The notes: a model not told the origin generated them from the sequence alone. Positions 25,284 through 34,982 are shown, counted from the stretch's first letter. The stretch is 64,000 bases of DNA from Amylibacter sp. SFDW26 (GCF_009184395.1 NZ_WEIC01000001.1:948047-1012046), one strand, 5' to 3'. Numbers and translations: made by a program.

Positions 25284-26078
25284 ATGCCTCGTATAACTGT
25301 AAATGGCGTAGACTTATTTTATACGGACACTGGAACTGGTGATGAAACAATCCTGTTTTCACACGGGCTGTTAATGTCTGGGGAAATGTTTGCGCGTCAG
25401 ATCGAATATTTTTCAAAAAACTACAGGTGCATTGCATATGATCACCGTGGCCAAGCCAACAGTGAAGTCACGGCTGATGGCTATGATATGGATACTCTTG
25501 CAGATGATGCCGCCGCGCTGATTACAGCATTAGATATTGGCCCCTGTCACTTTGTGGGCCTGTCCATGGGCGGATTTGTTGGAATGCGTTTGGGGATACA
25601 TAAACCTGACATGCTAAAATCCCTTACGCTTTTGGATACCAGCGCAGATGCAGAGCCTGCAGAAAATGCAAAAAGCTATAGAACATTGAATTTTGTCGCG
25701 CGTTGGTTTGGTCTGAAAATTGTCACCTCAAAAGTTATGCCGATCCTATTTGGAAATACCTTTATGACAGATCCCAACCGTAAGTCAGAACGTGATTTTT
25801 GGCGTCAGCATATCGCAAGCCATGACCGCAAAGGGATCACACGTGCCGTTTCAGGTGTTATTGAGCGTACTGCTGTCTATGATAAATTAGGCGGCATTAC
25901 AGTTCCTACACTTGTGGCAGTCGGTACAGAAGATGTTGCAACGGTACCTGCCAAAGGACAGCGCATTGCAGATGCTATTCCAAACGCCAAGTTCCAAATG
26001 ATAGAACAGGCAGGTCATTCCGCAACAATTGAACAAGCAGATGCGGTAAATCACGCCATTGAAGCCCACTTGAAATAA
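25284..26078 (+). CDS. Alpha/beta hydrolase
   Basis: A 264-residue alpha/beta hydrolase, close in layout to 3-oxoadipate enol-lactonase-like enzymes. Oxyanion motif SHGLL (residues 26-30), nucleophile Ser94 in GLSMGG, an acid in GTEDVATVP (about 216) and His in QAGHSATIEQ (about 244) make a full triad. Substrate unknown; there are no aromatic-degradation genes around it. A perfect terminator follows. Confidence 0.88.
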   Translation: MPRITVNGVDLFYTDTGTGDETILFSHGLLMSGEMFARQIEYFSKNYRCIAYDHRGQANSEVTADGYDMDTLADDAAALITALDIGPCHFVGLSMGGFVGMRLGIHKPDMLKSLTLLDTSADAEPAENAKSYRTLNFVARWFGLKIVTSKVMPILFGNTFMTDPNRKSERDFWRQHIASHDRKGITRAVSGVIERTAVYDKLGGITVPTLVAVGTEDVATVPAKGQRIADAIPNAKFQMIEQAGHSATIEQADAVNHAIEAHLK

Positions 26079-26085
26079 GAGCTTC

Positions 26086-26120
26086 AAAAGCGACACTTTC
26101 AATGAAAAAGTGTCGCTTTT
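26086..26120 (+). terminator. Terminator after the alpha/beta hydrolase
   Basis: AAAAGCGACACTTT (26086-26099) and AAAGTGTCGCTTTT (26107-26120) form a perfect 14-base stem with a 7-base loop ending in T4. The remaining 225 bases to the aminotransferase start are AT-rich and probably hold its promoter; a GGAGG precedes that gene. Confidence 0.92.
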
Positions 26121-26345
26121 AGCTTTTGATAATCCGAAGCTTAAATATCTCCAAATTGTATCAGCCTACTATAGTTGAAAACACGGCAAATTTTCGTGAA
26201 AAAACAGGGTAAAGTTTCATGTTTCCCGAAACTGTACTTTGAATCCCCGAAACTCTGAAAAACACCCCTGACAGACTCAGTTTTCCCTGACATTGTCATC
26301 TGATTATCATGCTTATGATTATCTTTATTTTTATGGAGGTTCCTT

Positions 26346-27722
<1,377 letters not shown>

Positions 27723-27734
27723 TCATTGATTCAC

Positions 27735-27782
27735 GTGAGGGGCGGATTTTTCGTTGCATATTCGCAACAAGCCGCCCTTCAC
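27735..27782 (+). terminator. Long stem-loop after tpa
   Basis: GTGAGGGGCGG (27735-27745) pairs with CCGCCCTTCAC (27772-27782) with one mismatch, and inside it GTTGC/GCAAC pairs again. There is no T run, so it may be a 3' stabiliser rather than a terminator. Confidence 0.55.
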
Positions 27783-27796
27783 ACCCTGTCTAAAGG

Positions 27797-27839
27797 CAAA
27801 TAAGGCACCAAATAAGGCCAATTTAGACGCAAATAAGGC
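27797..27839 (+). repeat. Three exact direct repeats CAAATAAGGC
   Basis: CAAATAAGGC occurs at 27797-27806, 27809-27818 and 27830-27839, start to start 12 and 21 bases. It is in non-coding DNA downstream of tpa and upstream of the structured region before phoR; it may be a binding-site array. Confidence 0.7.
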
Positions 27840-27900
27840 AAAAAATTTTGCCACTATATGTGCCTCACCTTACCCTCAGAGCTACAAGATACTGCCGTAC

Positions 27901-27948
27901 AACACTGTTTTTATGGATAATTTCCATACTCGAAACAGAGTGTTTTTT
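27901..27948 (+). terminator. Terminator-like hairpin downstream of the direct repeats
   Basis: AACACT-GTTT pairs with AAAC-AG-AGTGTT (2-base bulge), enclosing a perfect ATGGA/TCCAT hairpin, and is followed by T6. It would stop plus-strand read-through from tpa or end a short transcript that starts near the CAAATAAGGC repeats. Confidence 0.6.
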
Positions 27949-28446
27949 AATTGCGTGCATTTTTTCCTTCTCAATTTCGCCACAATTGGTAAACCTGTTC
28001 TCAACAAACGAGCAAACGACACAACGTCGGAACTTAAACAGGCCTACAAGCCATAAATGAAAAGAAGACATCGCTTTAACGGCGTGAATGTAAAAAGGTA
28101 AATGATGGCACAAGACTGTCTGATGACACACAAATCTGATTTAGTACCCTCCAAGTATTCTCGGTCAGGTTTACAGTCACAAACACTCGCTGCAAGACAT
28201 TGTACAATGTCGACCGCCCTCATCCAGACCTTAACATTATTCACGCTTGCATATGCAGCCCTAGCTACACTTTAGCTGCATTTGCCATCCCAAGCGCGGC
28301 GGTCATAACCGGGAGAGATGACCGCCGCTGCAATGGGTCTTATTTGCCAAACCGGCATACACTTATCACGCCTGTGATACCTGCTGGGTTTTTTCAAAAC
28401 CCGCACTGCCGTTATTTAGCCTGCTCGCTAGATAACATAAACTTTC
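27949..28446 (+). other. Non-coding region between tpa and phoR
   Basis: No frame in this 500-base stretch has coding character: the open frames are short, lack ribosome-binding sites and have odd composition. It holds a 16-base palindrome, an 11-base-pair hairpin and a branched fold, all listed separately, leading to a terminator at 28447. Confidence 0.6.
28196..28211. promoter_or_regulatory. Perfect 16-bp palindrome GACATTGTACAATGTC
   Basis: A perfect two-fold symmetric site of the size bound by dimeric repressors, located about 100 bases before the first strong hairpin of the putative RNA. It may be an operator for that transcript. Confidence 0.55.
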
Positions 28447-28479
28447 AGCCAGAGATGCTTTATGCTCTCTGGCTTTTTT
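28290..28479 (+). ncRNA. Candidate structured RNA or leader ending in a terminator, upstream of phoR
   Basis: In order: a perfect 11-bp hairpin GCGGCGGTCAT/ATGACCGCCGC (28296-28306 with 28318-28328); a possible three-way junction closed by CGGCA/TGCCG (28353-28357 with 28407-28411) that encloses TATCAC-GCCT-GTGATA (28364-28379) and GGGTTTT-TTC-AAAACCC (28386-28402); then AGCCAGAGA/TCTCTGGCT (28447-28455 with 28466-28474) followed by a T run. This is either a small RNA or a riboswitch-like leader of phoR. It does not match the TPP, glycine, SAM, cobalamin or SRP RNA patterns I checked by eye. Confidence 0.5.
28447..28479 (+). terminator. Terminator 60 bases before phoR
   Basis: A perfect 9-base-pair stem AGCCAGAGA/TCTCTGGCT with a 10-base loop and TTTTTT at the 3' side. 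It overlaps the most upstream possible phoR ATG (28462), which is a reason to reject that start. Confidence 0.85.
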
Positions 28480-28539
28480 CTTATTGAAAACACACGCGAT
28501 ATACGACAACACTTCGCCCAAGAACAAAGGGCTGCTGTC

Positions 28540-29586
28540 ATGTTAAAGAAAAGTGTTCAAACCATTCTAAACGGCTTGTCTGTGGCTGTATTTGTAATTG
28601 ATGCCAAACAAATCATTCGCTTTGGCAATATAGCTGCTCAAGAACGCTTTGGTATTGATGCAGTCGAAGACGATTTGCTCAGCGTAATTCCCGCCAAAGA
28701 ATGCCAAAAAGCGGCAGAACGTGTTTTAAAAAATGATGAGACAACAGTTTCCCTAGAGCTAACATTACAAGACGTGGTTCCGACCACATTCCGCATGATC
28801 GTCACCCGGCTTGATGCAGAACTAACTGGTAAAAAAGCCCGTGCGATCATCAGCTTAGAGGACATTAGTCACATCCGTGAAGCCGAGCAAATGCGCATTG
28901 ATTTCGTTGCAAACGTTAGTCATGAACTCCGTTCCCCACTGACATCTCTATCTGGGTTTATCGAAACCCTGCAAGGCGCTGCCAAAGACGACCCAATCGC
29001 ACGTGAGCGCTTCCTAGATCTGATGCTAAATGATGCGCAACGCATGAGCCGCTTGATCGGTGACCTGCTGTCTTTGTCCAAACTACAAGCCAGCGAACGT
29101 GTGGCCCCACAAGAAACTGTTAATCTTGATACTATTCTTCGTCGTGTTGTGGCATCCCTAGAACCAATTTCAAATACTGAAGAAACGTCGATAGTCCTTT
29201 TCGTTTCAGATAACTTACCTATGGTTGTCGGCGATGCAGACGAATTAACACAAGTGTTCCAGAACTTGATCGAAAACGGCATCAAGTACAGTAAACGTGG
29301 TACAGAGGTCATTATCACAGCAGAGGCTGATCCAAGTCATGATAACCAACTTCGTATTTCTGTACGAGATCATGGTGAAGGTATTGATCCACAACACATC
29401 CCGCGTCTGACGGAGCGGTTCTACCGTATCGACAAAGGTCGCTCACGGGATATGGGCGGCACAGGCCTTGGGTTAGCGATTGTAAAACACATTCTGATCC
29501 GCCACCGCGCCTATTTACACATCGATAGTAATCTTGGTTTGGGCAGCATTTTTTCTGTATTTTTGCCAGTTGCTGAAACCGAGTAA
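28540..29586 (+). CDS. phoR: PhoR-type sensor histidine kinase lacking membrane segments
   Basis: A 348-residue kinase: a PAS-like domain (residues 1-110, MLKKSVQTILNGLSVAVFVI), the phospho-acceptor His128 in NVSHELRSPLTSLSGF, and a HATPase domain with ENGIKYS (N box), RDHGEGI (G1), RLTERFYR (F box) and GGTGLGLAIV (G2). The HisKA sequence is of the PhoR family, which controls phosphate starvation genes, but no PhoB or Pst genes are here. No transmembrane segment exists even in the longest frame (from 28462), unlike many PhoR proteins. ATG 28540 has AAGG about 10 bases upstream. Confidence 0.85.
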   Translation: MLKKSVQTILNGLSVAVFVIDAKQIIRFGNIAAQERFGIDAVEDDLLSVIPAKECQKAAERVLKNDETTVSLELTLQDVVPTTFRMIVTRLDAELTGKKARAIISLEDISHIREAEQMRIDFVANVSHELRSPLTSLSGFIETLQGAAKDDPIARERFLDLMLNDAQRMSRLIGDLLSLSKLQASERVAPQETVNLDTILRRVVASLEPISNTEETSIVLFVSDNLPMVVGDADELTQVFQNLIENGIKYSKRGTEVIITAEADPSHDNQLRISVRDHGEGIDPQHIPRLTERFYRIDKGRSRDMGGTGLGLAIVKHILIRHRAYLHIDSNLGLGSIFSVFLPVAETE

Positions 29587-29625
29587 GCCTAGTTTTAACA
29601 ATCAGTATTTATATCTCTTAAAAGC

Positions 29626-29656
29626 AAAAACGCCCCACCAAAGTGGAGCGTTTTTT
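29626..29656. terminator. Bidirectional terminator between phoR and tRNA-Leu
   Basis: AAAAACGCCCCAC (29626-29638) pairs with GTGGAGCGTTTTT (29643-29655) with one mismatch. T runs lie on both strands, so it can serve phoR on plus and the convergent tRNA gene on minus. Confidence 0.88.
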
Positions 29657-29662
29657 GTTACG

Positions 29663-29747
29663 TGGTACCCGAGGCCGGAATCGAACCGGCACGCCTTGCG
29701 GCATTGGATTTTGAATCCAACGCGTCTACCAATTCCGCCACTCGGGC
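29663..29747 (-). tRNA. tRNA-Leu (anticodon CAA)
   Basis: On the minus strand the 85-base gene runs from GCCCGAGTGGCGGAATTGGT to an encoded CCA end. The acceptor stem GCCCGAG/CTCGGGT has one G-U pair; the anticodon arm TTGGA-TTCAAAA-TCCAA gives anticodon CAA; a class II variable arm (TGCCGCAAGGCG) and the T arm GCCGG-TTCGATT-CCGGC follow. It reads UUG Leu codons. Confidence 0.98.
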
Positions 29748-29834
29748 AGATAACACGTGTGCGGCTCATTTACCCCCCTGTTACAGTATCGTCAATCACA
29801 ATAAGGCCCTGAATTGCAAAAAATATCACAGTAC

Positions 29835-30683
29835 TTAATTTAGCGCAGCAAACGTATCGCATTGACGGATATCATTTGTCTTATATCCGCGTATAAACCA
29901 CTGTTGACGCTGTTCCGATGTACCATGTGTGTACGTGTGCGGCATTGGGCGTTGTCCAGCATTACGTTGCAATGTGTCATCACCAATTTGCTTGGCTGCA
30001 TTTATAGCCTCACGTAAATCACCTTGGTCAACGGAACCAAATTTTTGCTCTACTCTGCGCGCCCATACACCCGAATAACAATCAGCTTGTAACTCAATCA
30101 TCACAGACACACGGTTGCTGTCTTTTTTATTCATACGGCTGCGGGCGGCATTCGCTTTGCCCAAAGTACCTAACTCATTTTGTACGTGGTGTGCTACTTC
30201 GTGTGCCACAACATAAGCCGCAGCAAAATCGCCCTTTGCCCCCATACGCTTTGATAGCGTTGTGAAAAAATCTGTGTCTAAATATGCTTTTTTGTCACCA
30301 GGACAATAAAATGGACCGGTCGCTCCTGATGCATTTCCACATGGCGATTGCGTAACACCTTTGAAAAGTACCAGTGTCACAGGGCGATATGCACGGCCAA
30401 CCTGTTCATGAAATATCTCTGCCCACACTTCTTCTGTATCAGCCAAAGTCACACTGACAAATTGCCCTTGTTCTTTATCCGCTTGGGTAATGGTTCCAGA
30501 ATTACTCGATACAGAACCACCGCCACCGTTACCAACAAGTGAACTGACATCTACGCCAAAGACCATCCCGAGTAGCATAACAACGATGACGCCACCTATC
30601 CCCATGCCACCAGCTGCCTTGCCTTTGGACATGCGCCTACGATCTTCGATATTACGGCTTCCGCGACGACCACGCCATTTCAT
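29835..30683 (-). CDS. Neutral zinc metallopeptidase, YpfJ/KPN_02809 family
   Basis: A 282-residue membrane-anchored protein: basic N-terminus MKWRGRRGSRNIEDRRR, one membrane segment (residues 28-45), a Gly/Ser linker (51-62), then a metallopeptidase domain with HEVAHHVQ at 161-168 (HExxH), a downstream MIELQADCYSGVWA block holding the third ligand (Glu), and Cys pairs around 115 and 127. The family is widespread in proteobacteria but substrates are unknown. It is oriented away from the YqiJ/K genes. Confidence 0.93.
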   Translation of the reverse strand: MKWRGRRGSRNIEDRRRMSKGKAAGGMGIGGVIVVMLLGMVFGVDVSSLVGNGGGGSVSSNSGTITQADKEQGQFVSVTLADTEEVWAEIFHEQVGRAYRPVTLVLFKGVTQSPCGNASGATGPFYCPGDKKAYLDTDFFTTLSKRMGAKGDFAAAYVVAHEVAHHVQNELGTLGKANAARSRMNKKDSNRVSVMIELQADCYSGVWARRVEQKFGSVDQGDLREAINAAKQIGDDTLQRNAGQRPMPHTYTHGTSEQRQQWFIRGYKTNDIRQCDTFAALN

Positions 30684-30963
30684 GTATTTACTCCCCTATT
30701 GAGCTGTTCGTGATATGATAACATCGCTGGGGTTGCGTGCAAGTAATTGTCCTATTCCAACGATATTGCATCACACTACAGACAACTCATAAAAAATATC
30801 ATGTTGCCATAAAAACACCTTATTACATATAGTATTAACGGATAAAGAAAGTATGCTAAGGTGCTATGGAAAATAGATTATTTTAATAAAGAACTTAATT
30901 ATCCAGAACTAAACATCTTTAAAATCATATTTTTGTACCTATCTAAAGTACAACGGAGACATA

Positions 30964-31647
30964 ATGATAGATATTTTTTTACACCCTAATTCCTACCCAT
31001 TTTCCATATCATTAGCGATTGTAACCGGCCTTTTTATCCTTGAAATTTTATCCCTTCTATTTGGTGGTAGTTTATTGGCCATGGGCAGTGATGGACCAGA
31101 GATTGATTTGGATGCTGATGCTGATTTTGATCTCAGCATAGAAACAGATACAGACATCCTTCCCGATGCTGATACTGATGTTGCACTTGCTCCTTCCAGC
31201 CTTTTGGGATGGTTGGGCATAAAACAAGTGCCCTTTATGATTTGGATGATCTCATTTTTAACGATATTCGGTATGTCAGGTATGATTTTGCAAAGCATTA
31301 GTTCTGTAGCTTTGTCTTTTCTTATTCCAAGCGGTATTGCCAGCCTTTTGGTTATGGTGCCAACACTTGCAACTGTTCGCACAATATCTGAAATCGTAGC
31401 GGCAATCATGCCAAAGACGGAAAGCTCTGCAATGTCGAAGCGTTTCTTGGGCGGTCATCACGGTGTTATCACCCAAGGTACAGCTAAGCGTGGGAAACCC
31501 GCAGAGGCAAAGATCAAAGATAGGCATGGTAATTTTCATTATCTGCGTGTCGAACCATTGGATGACGAAGAGGTTCTTCCAAAAGGGTGTGACATTCACA
31601 TTATCCGGAAAAAGGACGGCATGTTTTTTGCCGTCGACATTTCTTAA
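30964..31647 (+). CDS. YqiJ-like membrane protein with C-terminal OB fold
   Basis: A 227-residue protein of the YqiJ/NfeD-like family that partners with flotillins. One membrane segment at residues 16-38, an Asp-rich loop (DLDADADFDLSIETDTD, about 48-64), then two more segments (about 83-107 and 109-132), and a soluble OB-fold (HHGVITQGTAKRGKPAEAKI to the end). In E. coli yqiJ stands beside yqiK, and the same pair appears here 36 bases apart, so an operon is likely. Role: membrane domain organisation (family knowledge). Confidence 0.85.
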   Translation: MIDIFLHPNSYPFSISLAIVTGLFILEILSLLFGGSLLAMGSDGPEIDLDADADFDLSIETDTDILPDADTDVALAPSSLLGWLGIKQVPFMIWMISFLTIFGMSGMILQSISSVALSFLIPSGIASLLVMVPTLATVRTISEIVAAIMPKTESSAMSKRFLGGHHGVITQGTAKRGKPAEAKIKDRHGNFHYLRVEPLDDEEVLPKGCDIHIIRKKDGMFFAVDIS

Positions 31648-31683
31648 CAAAAAAAACGAACATATACTCAAAGAGGACATATT

Positions 31684-33366
31684 ATGGTATTTCAATCCCT
31701 ACTTGTAACGGCTTGCGCATTTATCCTGTTGTTGATTTTCATCGGCTTGATCATGGCGCGTTTATATCGCCGCGCAACACGTGAGGTAAGCCTTGTAAAA
31801 ACGGGTTCTGGTGGCAAAAAAGTCATCATGGATGGCGGTACAGTCGCTATTCCTTTCCTACATGAAATTTCATTCGTGAACATGAAAACACTTCGTCTGG
31901 AAGTACACCGCACAGGCGACGGTTCTTTGATTACCAAAGACAGGATGCGTGTAGATGTTGGCGTAGAATTCTACGTTTCAGTGAATGCAACAGACGATGG
32001 TATTTCACGCGCCGCCCAAACATTGGGTGATCGTACTTTCAACGTCGATCAGTTGCGTGAAATGATCGAAGGTAAATTGATTGACGGCCTGCGTTCTGTT
32101 GCGGCACGTATGACAATGGATGAATTGCACGAAAACCGCTCTGAATTTGTTCAAGAAGTGCAAAATGCAATTTCAGAAGACCTGTTGAAAAACGGTTTGG
32201 AATTGGAAGCCGTTTCACTGACAGCCTTGGATCAGACATCCTTTGAGTCTCTAGATGAAAACAACGCGTTTAACGCTGTTGGTATGCGAAAATTGGCAGA
32301 AGTGATTGCTACATCAAAAAAAGAACGTGCAGAAATTACGGCTGATGCAGATGTATCTGTACGCCGTTCGCAAATGGAAGCAGAACGTTTGAAATATGAA
32401 ATTGAGCGAGATCAGAAACAAGCTGAAATTGCGCAGATTAAAGAAATTCAAATTCTACAAGCTGATCAAGAAGCTGAAATCGCGCGAAACCAAGAAACAG
32501 CGGACCAAGCCAAAGAGCAGGCTCGTATTGAAAAAGAACGTGCCATTCGGGCATCTGAGATTGAGCGTGAACGTTTCATTCGTGATGCTGAAATTGCCAA
32601 GGAACGTGAAATCGAAGTTGCAGACCAAGAGCGTCAAATTATCATTGCAAAGAAGTCTGAGGAAGAAAGCCACGCGCGCGCCTCTGCCGATAATGCACGT
32701 GCAGATGCTAAGAAAGCAGAAGAAGCAATTGAAACAGCACGTGCCGTTTCAGAAGCTCAGCGTGCCAAAGATATCGCTTTGATTGAAGCAACCAAAGAAG
32801 CGGAACGCCAGGCAACCAGAATTCGTGTCGCAGCAGCAGCAGAAAAGGATGCCGCCAATGACCGTGCAACAGCATTACTGGAAGAAGCACAAGCCGAGGC
32901 TGGCTCGTTAACAATCCGTGCTGAAGCTAAGAAAACAGACATGTTGGCCGAAGCGGATGGTCGCCGTGCGATTGCAGATGCAGAAAACGTGCTAAGTGAA
33001 GAAATCATCAAGATGAAACTCGACATTGCGCGCTTAGAAGCAATGCCACAAATCATTGCTGAAATGGTGAAACCAGCCGAGAAAATCGACTCGATCAAAA
33101 TACATCAGGTCACAGGTATGGGTGGAAACACCAACGGTGGTGCCGCTGACAGCTCAGCCGGAACACCTGTAAATCAAGCCCTTGATTCAATAATGGGCAT
33201 GGCCCTTCAAATGCCTGCAATGAAGAAATTAGGTGAAGAATTAGGTGTAAGTCTGGAAAGTGGGCTGGCAGGTGTCACGGATGGCGCCTTAGATGTCATA
33301 GAACAACCTGAACCATCGGCAAAAACAGATGAAGCCGATAAGCCAGAGAAACAAGCGGCCAATTAA
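31684..33366 (+). CDS. Flotillin-family protein, YqiK type
   Basis: A 560-residue flotillin-like protein. A membrane segment at residues 6-26 is followed by a PHB/SPFH domain (about 40-220: GSGGKKVIMDGGTVAIPFL, RMRVDVGVEFYVSV, LREMIEGKLIDGLRSVAARMT). Residues 220-440 form a long Glu/Ala-rich coiled coil (AEIARNQETADQAKEQARI and so on), and a short C-terminal assembly region follows. It would oligomerise at the inner membrane together with the YqiJ-like protein upstream. Confidence 0.92.
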   Translation: MVFQSLLVTACAFILLLIFIGLIMARLYRRATREVSLVKTGSGGKKVIMDGGTVAIPFLHEISFVNMKTLRLEVHRTGDGSLITKDRMRVDVGVEFYVSVNATDDGISRAAQTLGDRTFNVDQLREMIEGKLIDGLRSVAARMTMDELHENRSEFVQEVQNAISEDLLKNGLELEAVSLTALDQTSFESLDENNAFNAVGMRKLAEVIATSKKERAEITADADVSVRRSQMEAERLKYEIERDQKQAEIAQIKEIQILQADQEAEIARNQETADQAKEQARIEKERAIRASEIERERFIRDAEIAKEREIEVADQERQIIIAKKSEEESHARASADNARADAKKAEEAIETARAVSEAQRAKDIALIEATKEAERQATRIRVAAAAEKDAANDRATALLEEAQAEAGSLTIRAEAKKTDMLAEADGRRAIADAENVLSEEIIKMKLDIARLEAMPQIIAEMVKPAEKIDSIKIHQVTGMGGNTNGGAADSSAGTPVNQALDSIMGMALQMPAMKKLGEELGVSLESGLAGVTDGALDVIEQPEPSAKTDEADKPEKQAAN

Positions 33367-33494
33367 TACTTTTAACATTATGATATGAAGCCAGTGCTGC
33401 TGGCTTCATATTTGCATGCCCCCTCTCTTAGTTTTACTTGACGTATCCTCTGTACCGTGGTGCATAAGGCCAAATACGAAAAAGGCTTTCTGAC

Positions 33495-34073
33495 GTGCTT
33501 CATAGATTATACAATTGGACATTATCACTTGCGCAAACACAATATGCATTAGCTGCCCTAGCCATCGTCGCTTTTGTTGAAAGTTCTGTTTTTCCCATTC
33601 CACCTGACATCTTGCTTATTCCATTGGTGATTGCCGCCCCGCATCGCGCGTGGTTGATCGCAGGTGTCTGTACGGTTGCCAGCGTTTTAGGTGGTGGTTT
33701 GGGGTATTATATTGGCTCTGAACTGTTTGATCTGGTTGGAAAACCTGTTCTAGAATTCTATCATAAACTGGATGATTTCGATGCCTTTAAGGAACGTTTT
33801 AATGCCTATGGTCATTGGGCCGTTTTAACCGCTGGCGTTACCCCATTCCCTTACAAGGTCATCACTATAACCTCTGGTGCAACGGGTCTGCCACTTGGGC
33901 AATTCTTAATCTGGTCACTCATTGCACGGGCGTTACGCTTTTTTATCGTAGCTGCTTTACTGTGGAAATTTGGCGCACCTATCAAAGAGTTCATTGAAAA
34001 ACGCCTTGGCTTGATGTTCACATTGTTCATCGCCTTATTATTGGGCGCCTTTTATTTAGTGAGATATCTATGA
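33495..34073 (+). CDS. YqaA/DedA-like (VTT domain) membrane protein
   Basis: A 192-residue inner-membrane protein of the SNARE-associated/VTT superfamily. Four to five membrane segments, with FPIPPDILLIPLVIAAP (residues 33-49), a Gly-rich GGGLGYYIG helix and the amphipathic re-entrant TPFPYKVITITSGATGLPLGQF (residues 116-137) being typical of YqaA proteins. Homologues move or flip lipids. It overlaps the dsbB-like gene by 4 bases (ATGA) and precedes it, a pair common in Rhodobacterales. Confidence 0.88.
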   Translation: MLHRLYNWTLSLAQTQYALAALAIVAFVESSVFPIPPDILLIPLVIAAPHRAWLIAGVCTVASVLGGGLGYYIGSELFDLVGKPVLEFYHKLDDFDAFKERFNAYGHWAVLTAGVTPFPYKVITITSGATGLPLGQFLIWSLIARALRFFIVAALLWKFGAPIKEFIEKRLGLMFTLFIALLLGAFYLVRYL

Positions 34074-34528
34074 CACCCCACCGTTTGATTGCCCTAGCCA
34101 CCCTTGGCTCGATTGCTTTGCTGGGGGGTGCTTATGCATTTCAGCATTTGGGCGGATTACACCCGTGTAAAATGTGTCTATGGCAACGTTGGCCACATGC
34201 GGCTGCAATTGCCATCGGCTTGATTGCTATGGCAACGGGTCAGCATAAATTGGCATGGCTTGGCCTTATAGCGGCATTGATCACATCTGGTACTGGTTTG
34301 TATCATGCGGGTGTGGAACAAATGTGGTGGGAAGGCCCCAATAGCTGTACGTCTGGATCAACGGCAGGCCTATCTGTGGACGATTTATTACAACAAATTC
34401 TTGAAGCACCGGTTGTACGTTGTGATGAAATCGCGTGGTCCCTATGGGGATTAAGTATGGCTGCTTGGAATGCCGTTTTATCCTTCATCGTCGCCTTGTT
34501 CTGGTTCAAAGCCGCGATCAAAAGCTAA
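34070..34528 (+). CDS. dsbB: DsbB-like disulfide bond formation protein B
   Basis: A 152-residue four-helix membrane protein. The first redox pair C33-xx-C36 (HPCKMCLWQRWPH) is followed by a second periplasmic pair Cys93 and Cys118 (NSCTSG, VVRCDEI), as in DsbB, which re-oxidises DsbA with quinone. The start overlaps the upstream gene by 4 bases. The 3' end overlaps the convergent Tat-protein gene by 51 bases. No dsbA is in the window. Confidence 0.9.
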   Translation: MTPHRLIALATLGSIALLGGAYAFQHLGGLHPCKMCLWQRWPHAAAIAIGLIAMATGQHKLAWLGLIAALITSGTGLYHAGVEQMWWEGPNSCTSGSTAGLSVDDLLQQILEAPVVRCDEIAWSLWGLSMAAWNAVLSFIVALFWFKAAIKS

Positions 34529-34915
34529 GTCTTCATCTTTAGTTATAAAGCGCTTTATTTTATCCTTAACAGCTTGTTTTAGATGAATATCAAGGGATTT
34601 ACGGGCAGAGCTGCCTGGCAAGAACACATCCAAATTCGATGGTTTGACTGCATTTGAAAGGCCAGCAACACTGGGAAACGTGATTGTCCCGCGTTTGATC
34701 AAGATATTTTGCACCTCAGACGCAATCGATGCATCTACGCGCAATAAACGCTGTAACATCGGTACAGAACAGCTGTTGTGCGCCCGCACAATAATTTCAG
34801 CCGCTTTCACACTTTCAAGTGCTGCAGCAGATGCAGGTGCTGCAAAACCCGCAACAGGAAGGCTTGGCAATAAGCCAGCAGAAGCTATCCCTGATAAAAA
34901 TGACCGACGTTTCAT
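34478..34915 (-). CDS. Tat-exported protein, unknown (145 aa)
   Basis: A 145-residue protein with a twin-arginine signal (KRRSFLSGIASAGLL, residues 2-16; cut probably after GFAAPASA). The rest has helices, Asn/Val-rich, with a single Cys at about 49, and a charged C-terminus. No family recognised; it may bind a folded cofactor, since Tat exports folded proteins (inference). Its end overlaps dsbB on the opposite strand by 51 bases. GGAGGG precedes the ATG, and a hairpin lies in the leader. Confidence 0.75.
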   Translation of the reverse strand: MKRRSFLSGIASAGLLPSLPVAGFAAPASAAALESVKAAEIIVRAHNSCSVPMLQRLLRVDASIASEVQNILIKRGTITFPSVAGLSNAVKPSNLDVFLPGSSARKSLDIHLKQAVKDKIKRFITKDEDLAFDRGFEPEQGDDEG

Positions 34916-34943
34916 GAAAACCCTCCGAAGTTTAGGAATGGAC

Positions 34944-34982
34944 GATGCTGCAATTCAAAGGGGGGGATATGTTTGCAGCATC
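34944..34982 (-). promoter_or_regulatory. Leader hairpin with C7 loop before the Tat-exported protein gene
   Basis: GATGCTGCAA (34944-34953) pairs perfectly with TTGCAGCATC (34973-34982). In the minus-strand transcript the 19-base loop carries CCCCCCC, which is partly complementary to the GGAGGG ribosome-binding site about 25 bases further on. Confidence 0.4.

Noticed and set aside
27754-28056. 100-residue ORF after tpa
   Set aside because: No ribosome-binding site, unusual composition, and it spans the direct repeats and a terminator-like hairpin; treated as non-coding.
28290-28479. Known riboswitch or 6S/SRP RNA identity for the pre-phoR RNA
   Set aside because: Looked for TPP, glycine, SAM, cobalamin, guanidine-II and SRP landmarks. 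A GGGAGAG sequence resembles part of the glycine aptamer, but the other conserved elements are missing.
28200-28487. 95-residue ORF before phoR
   Set aside because: It runs through three hairpins and the terminator, has no ribosome-binding site and no recognisable pattern.
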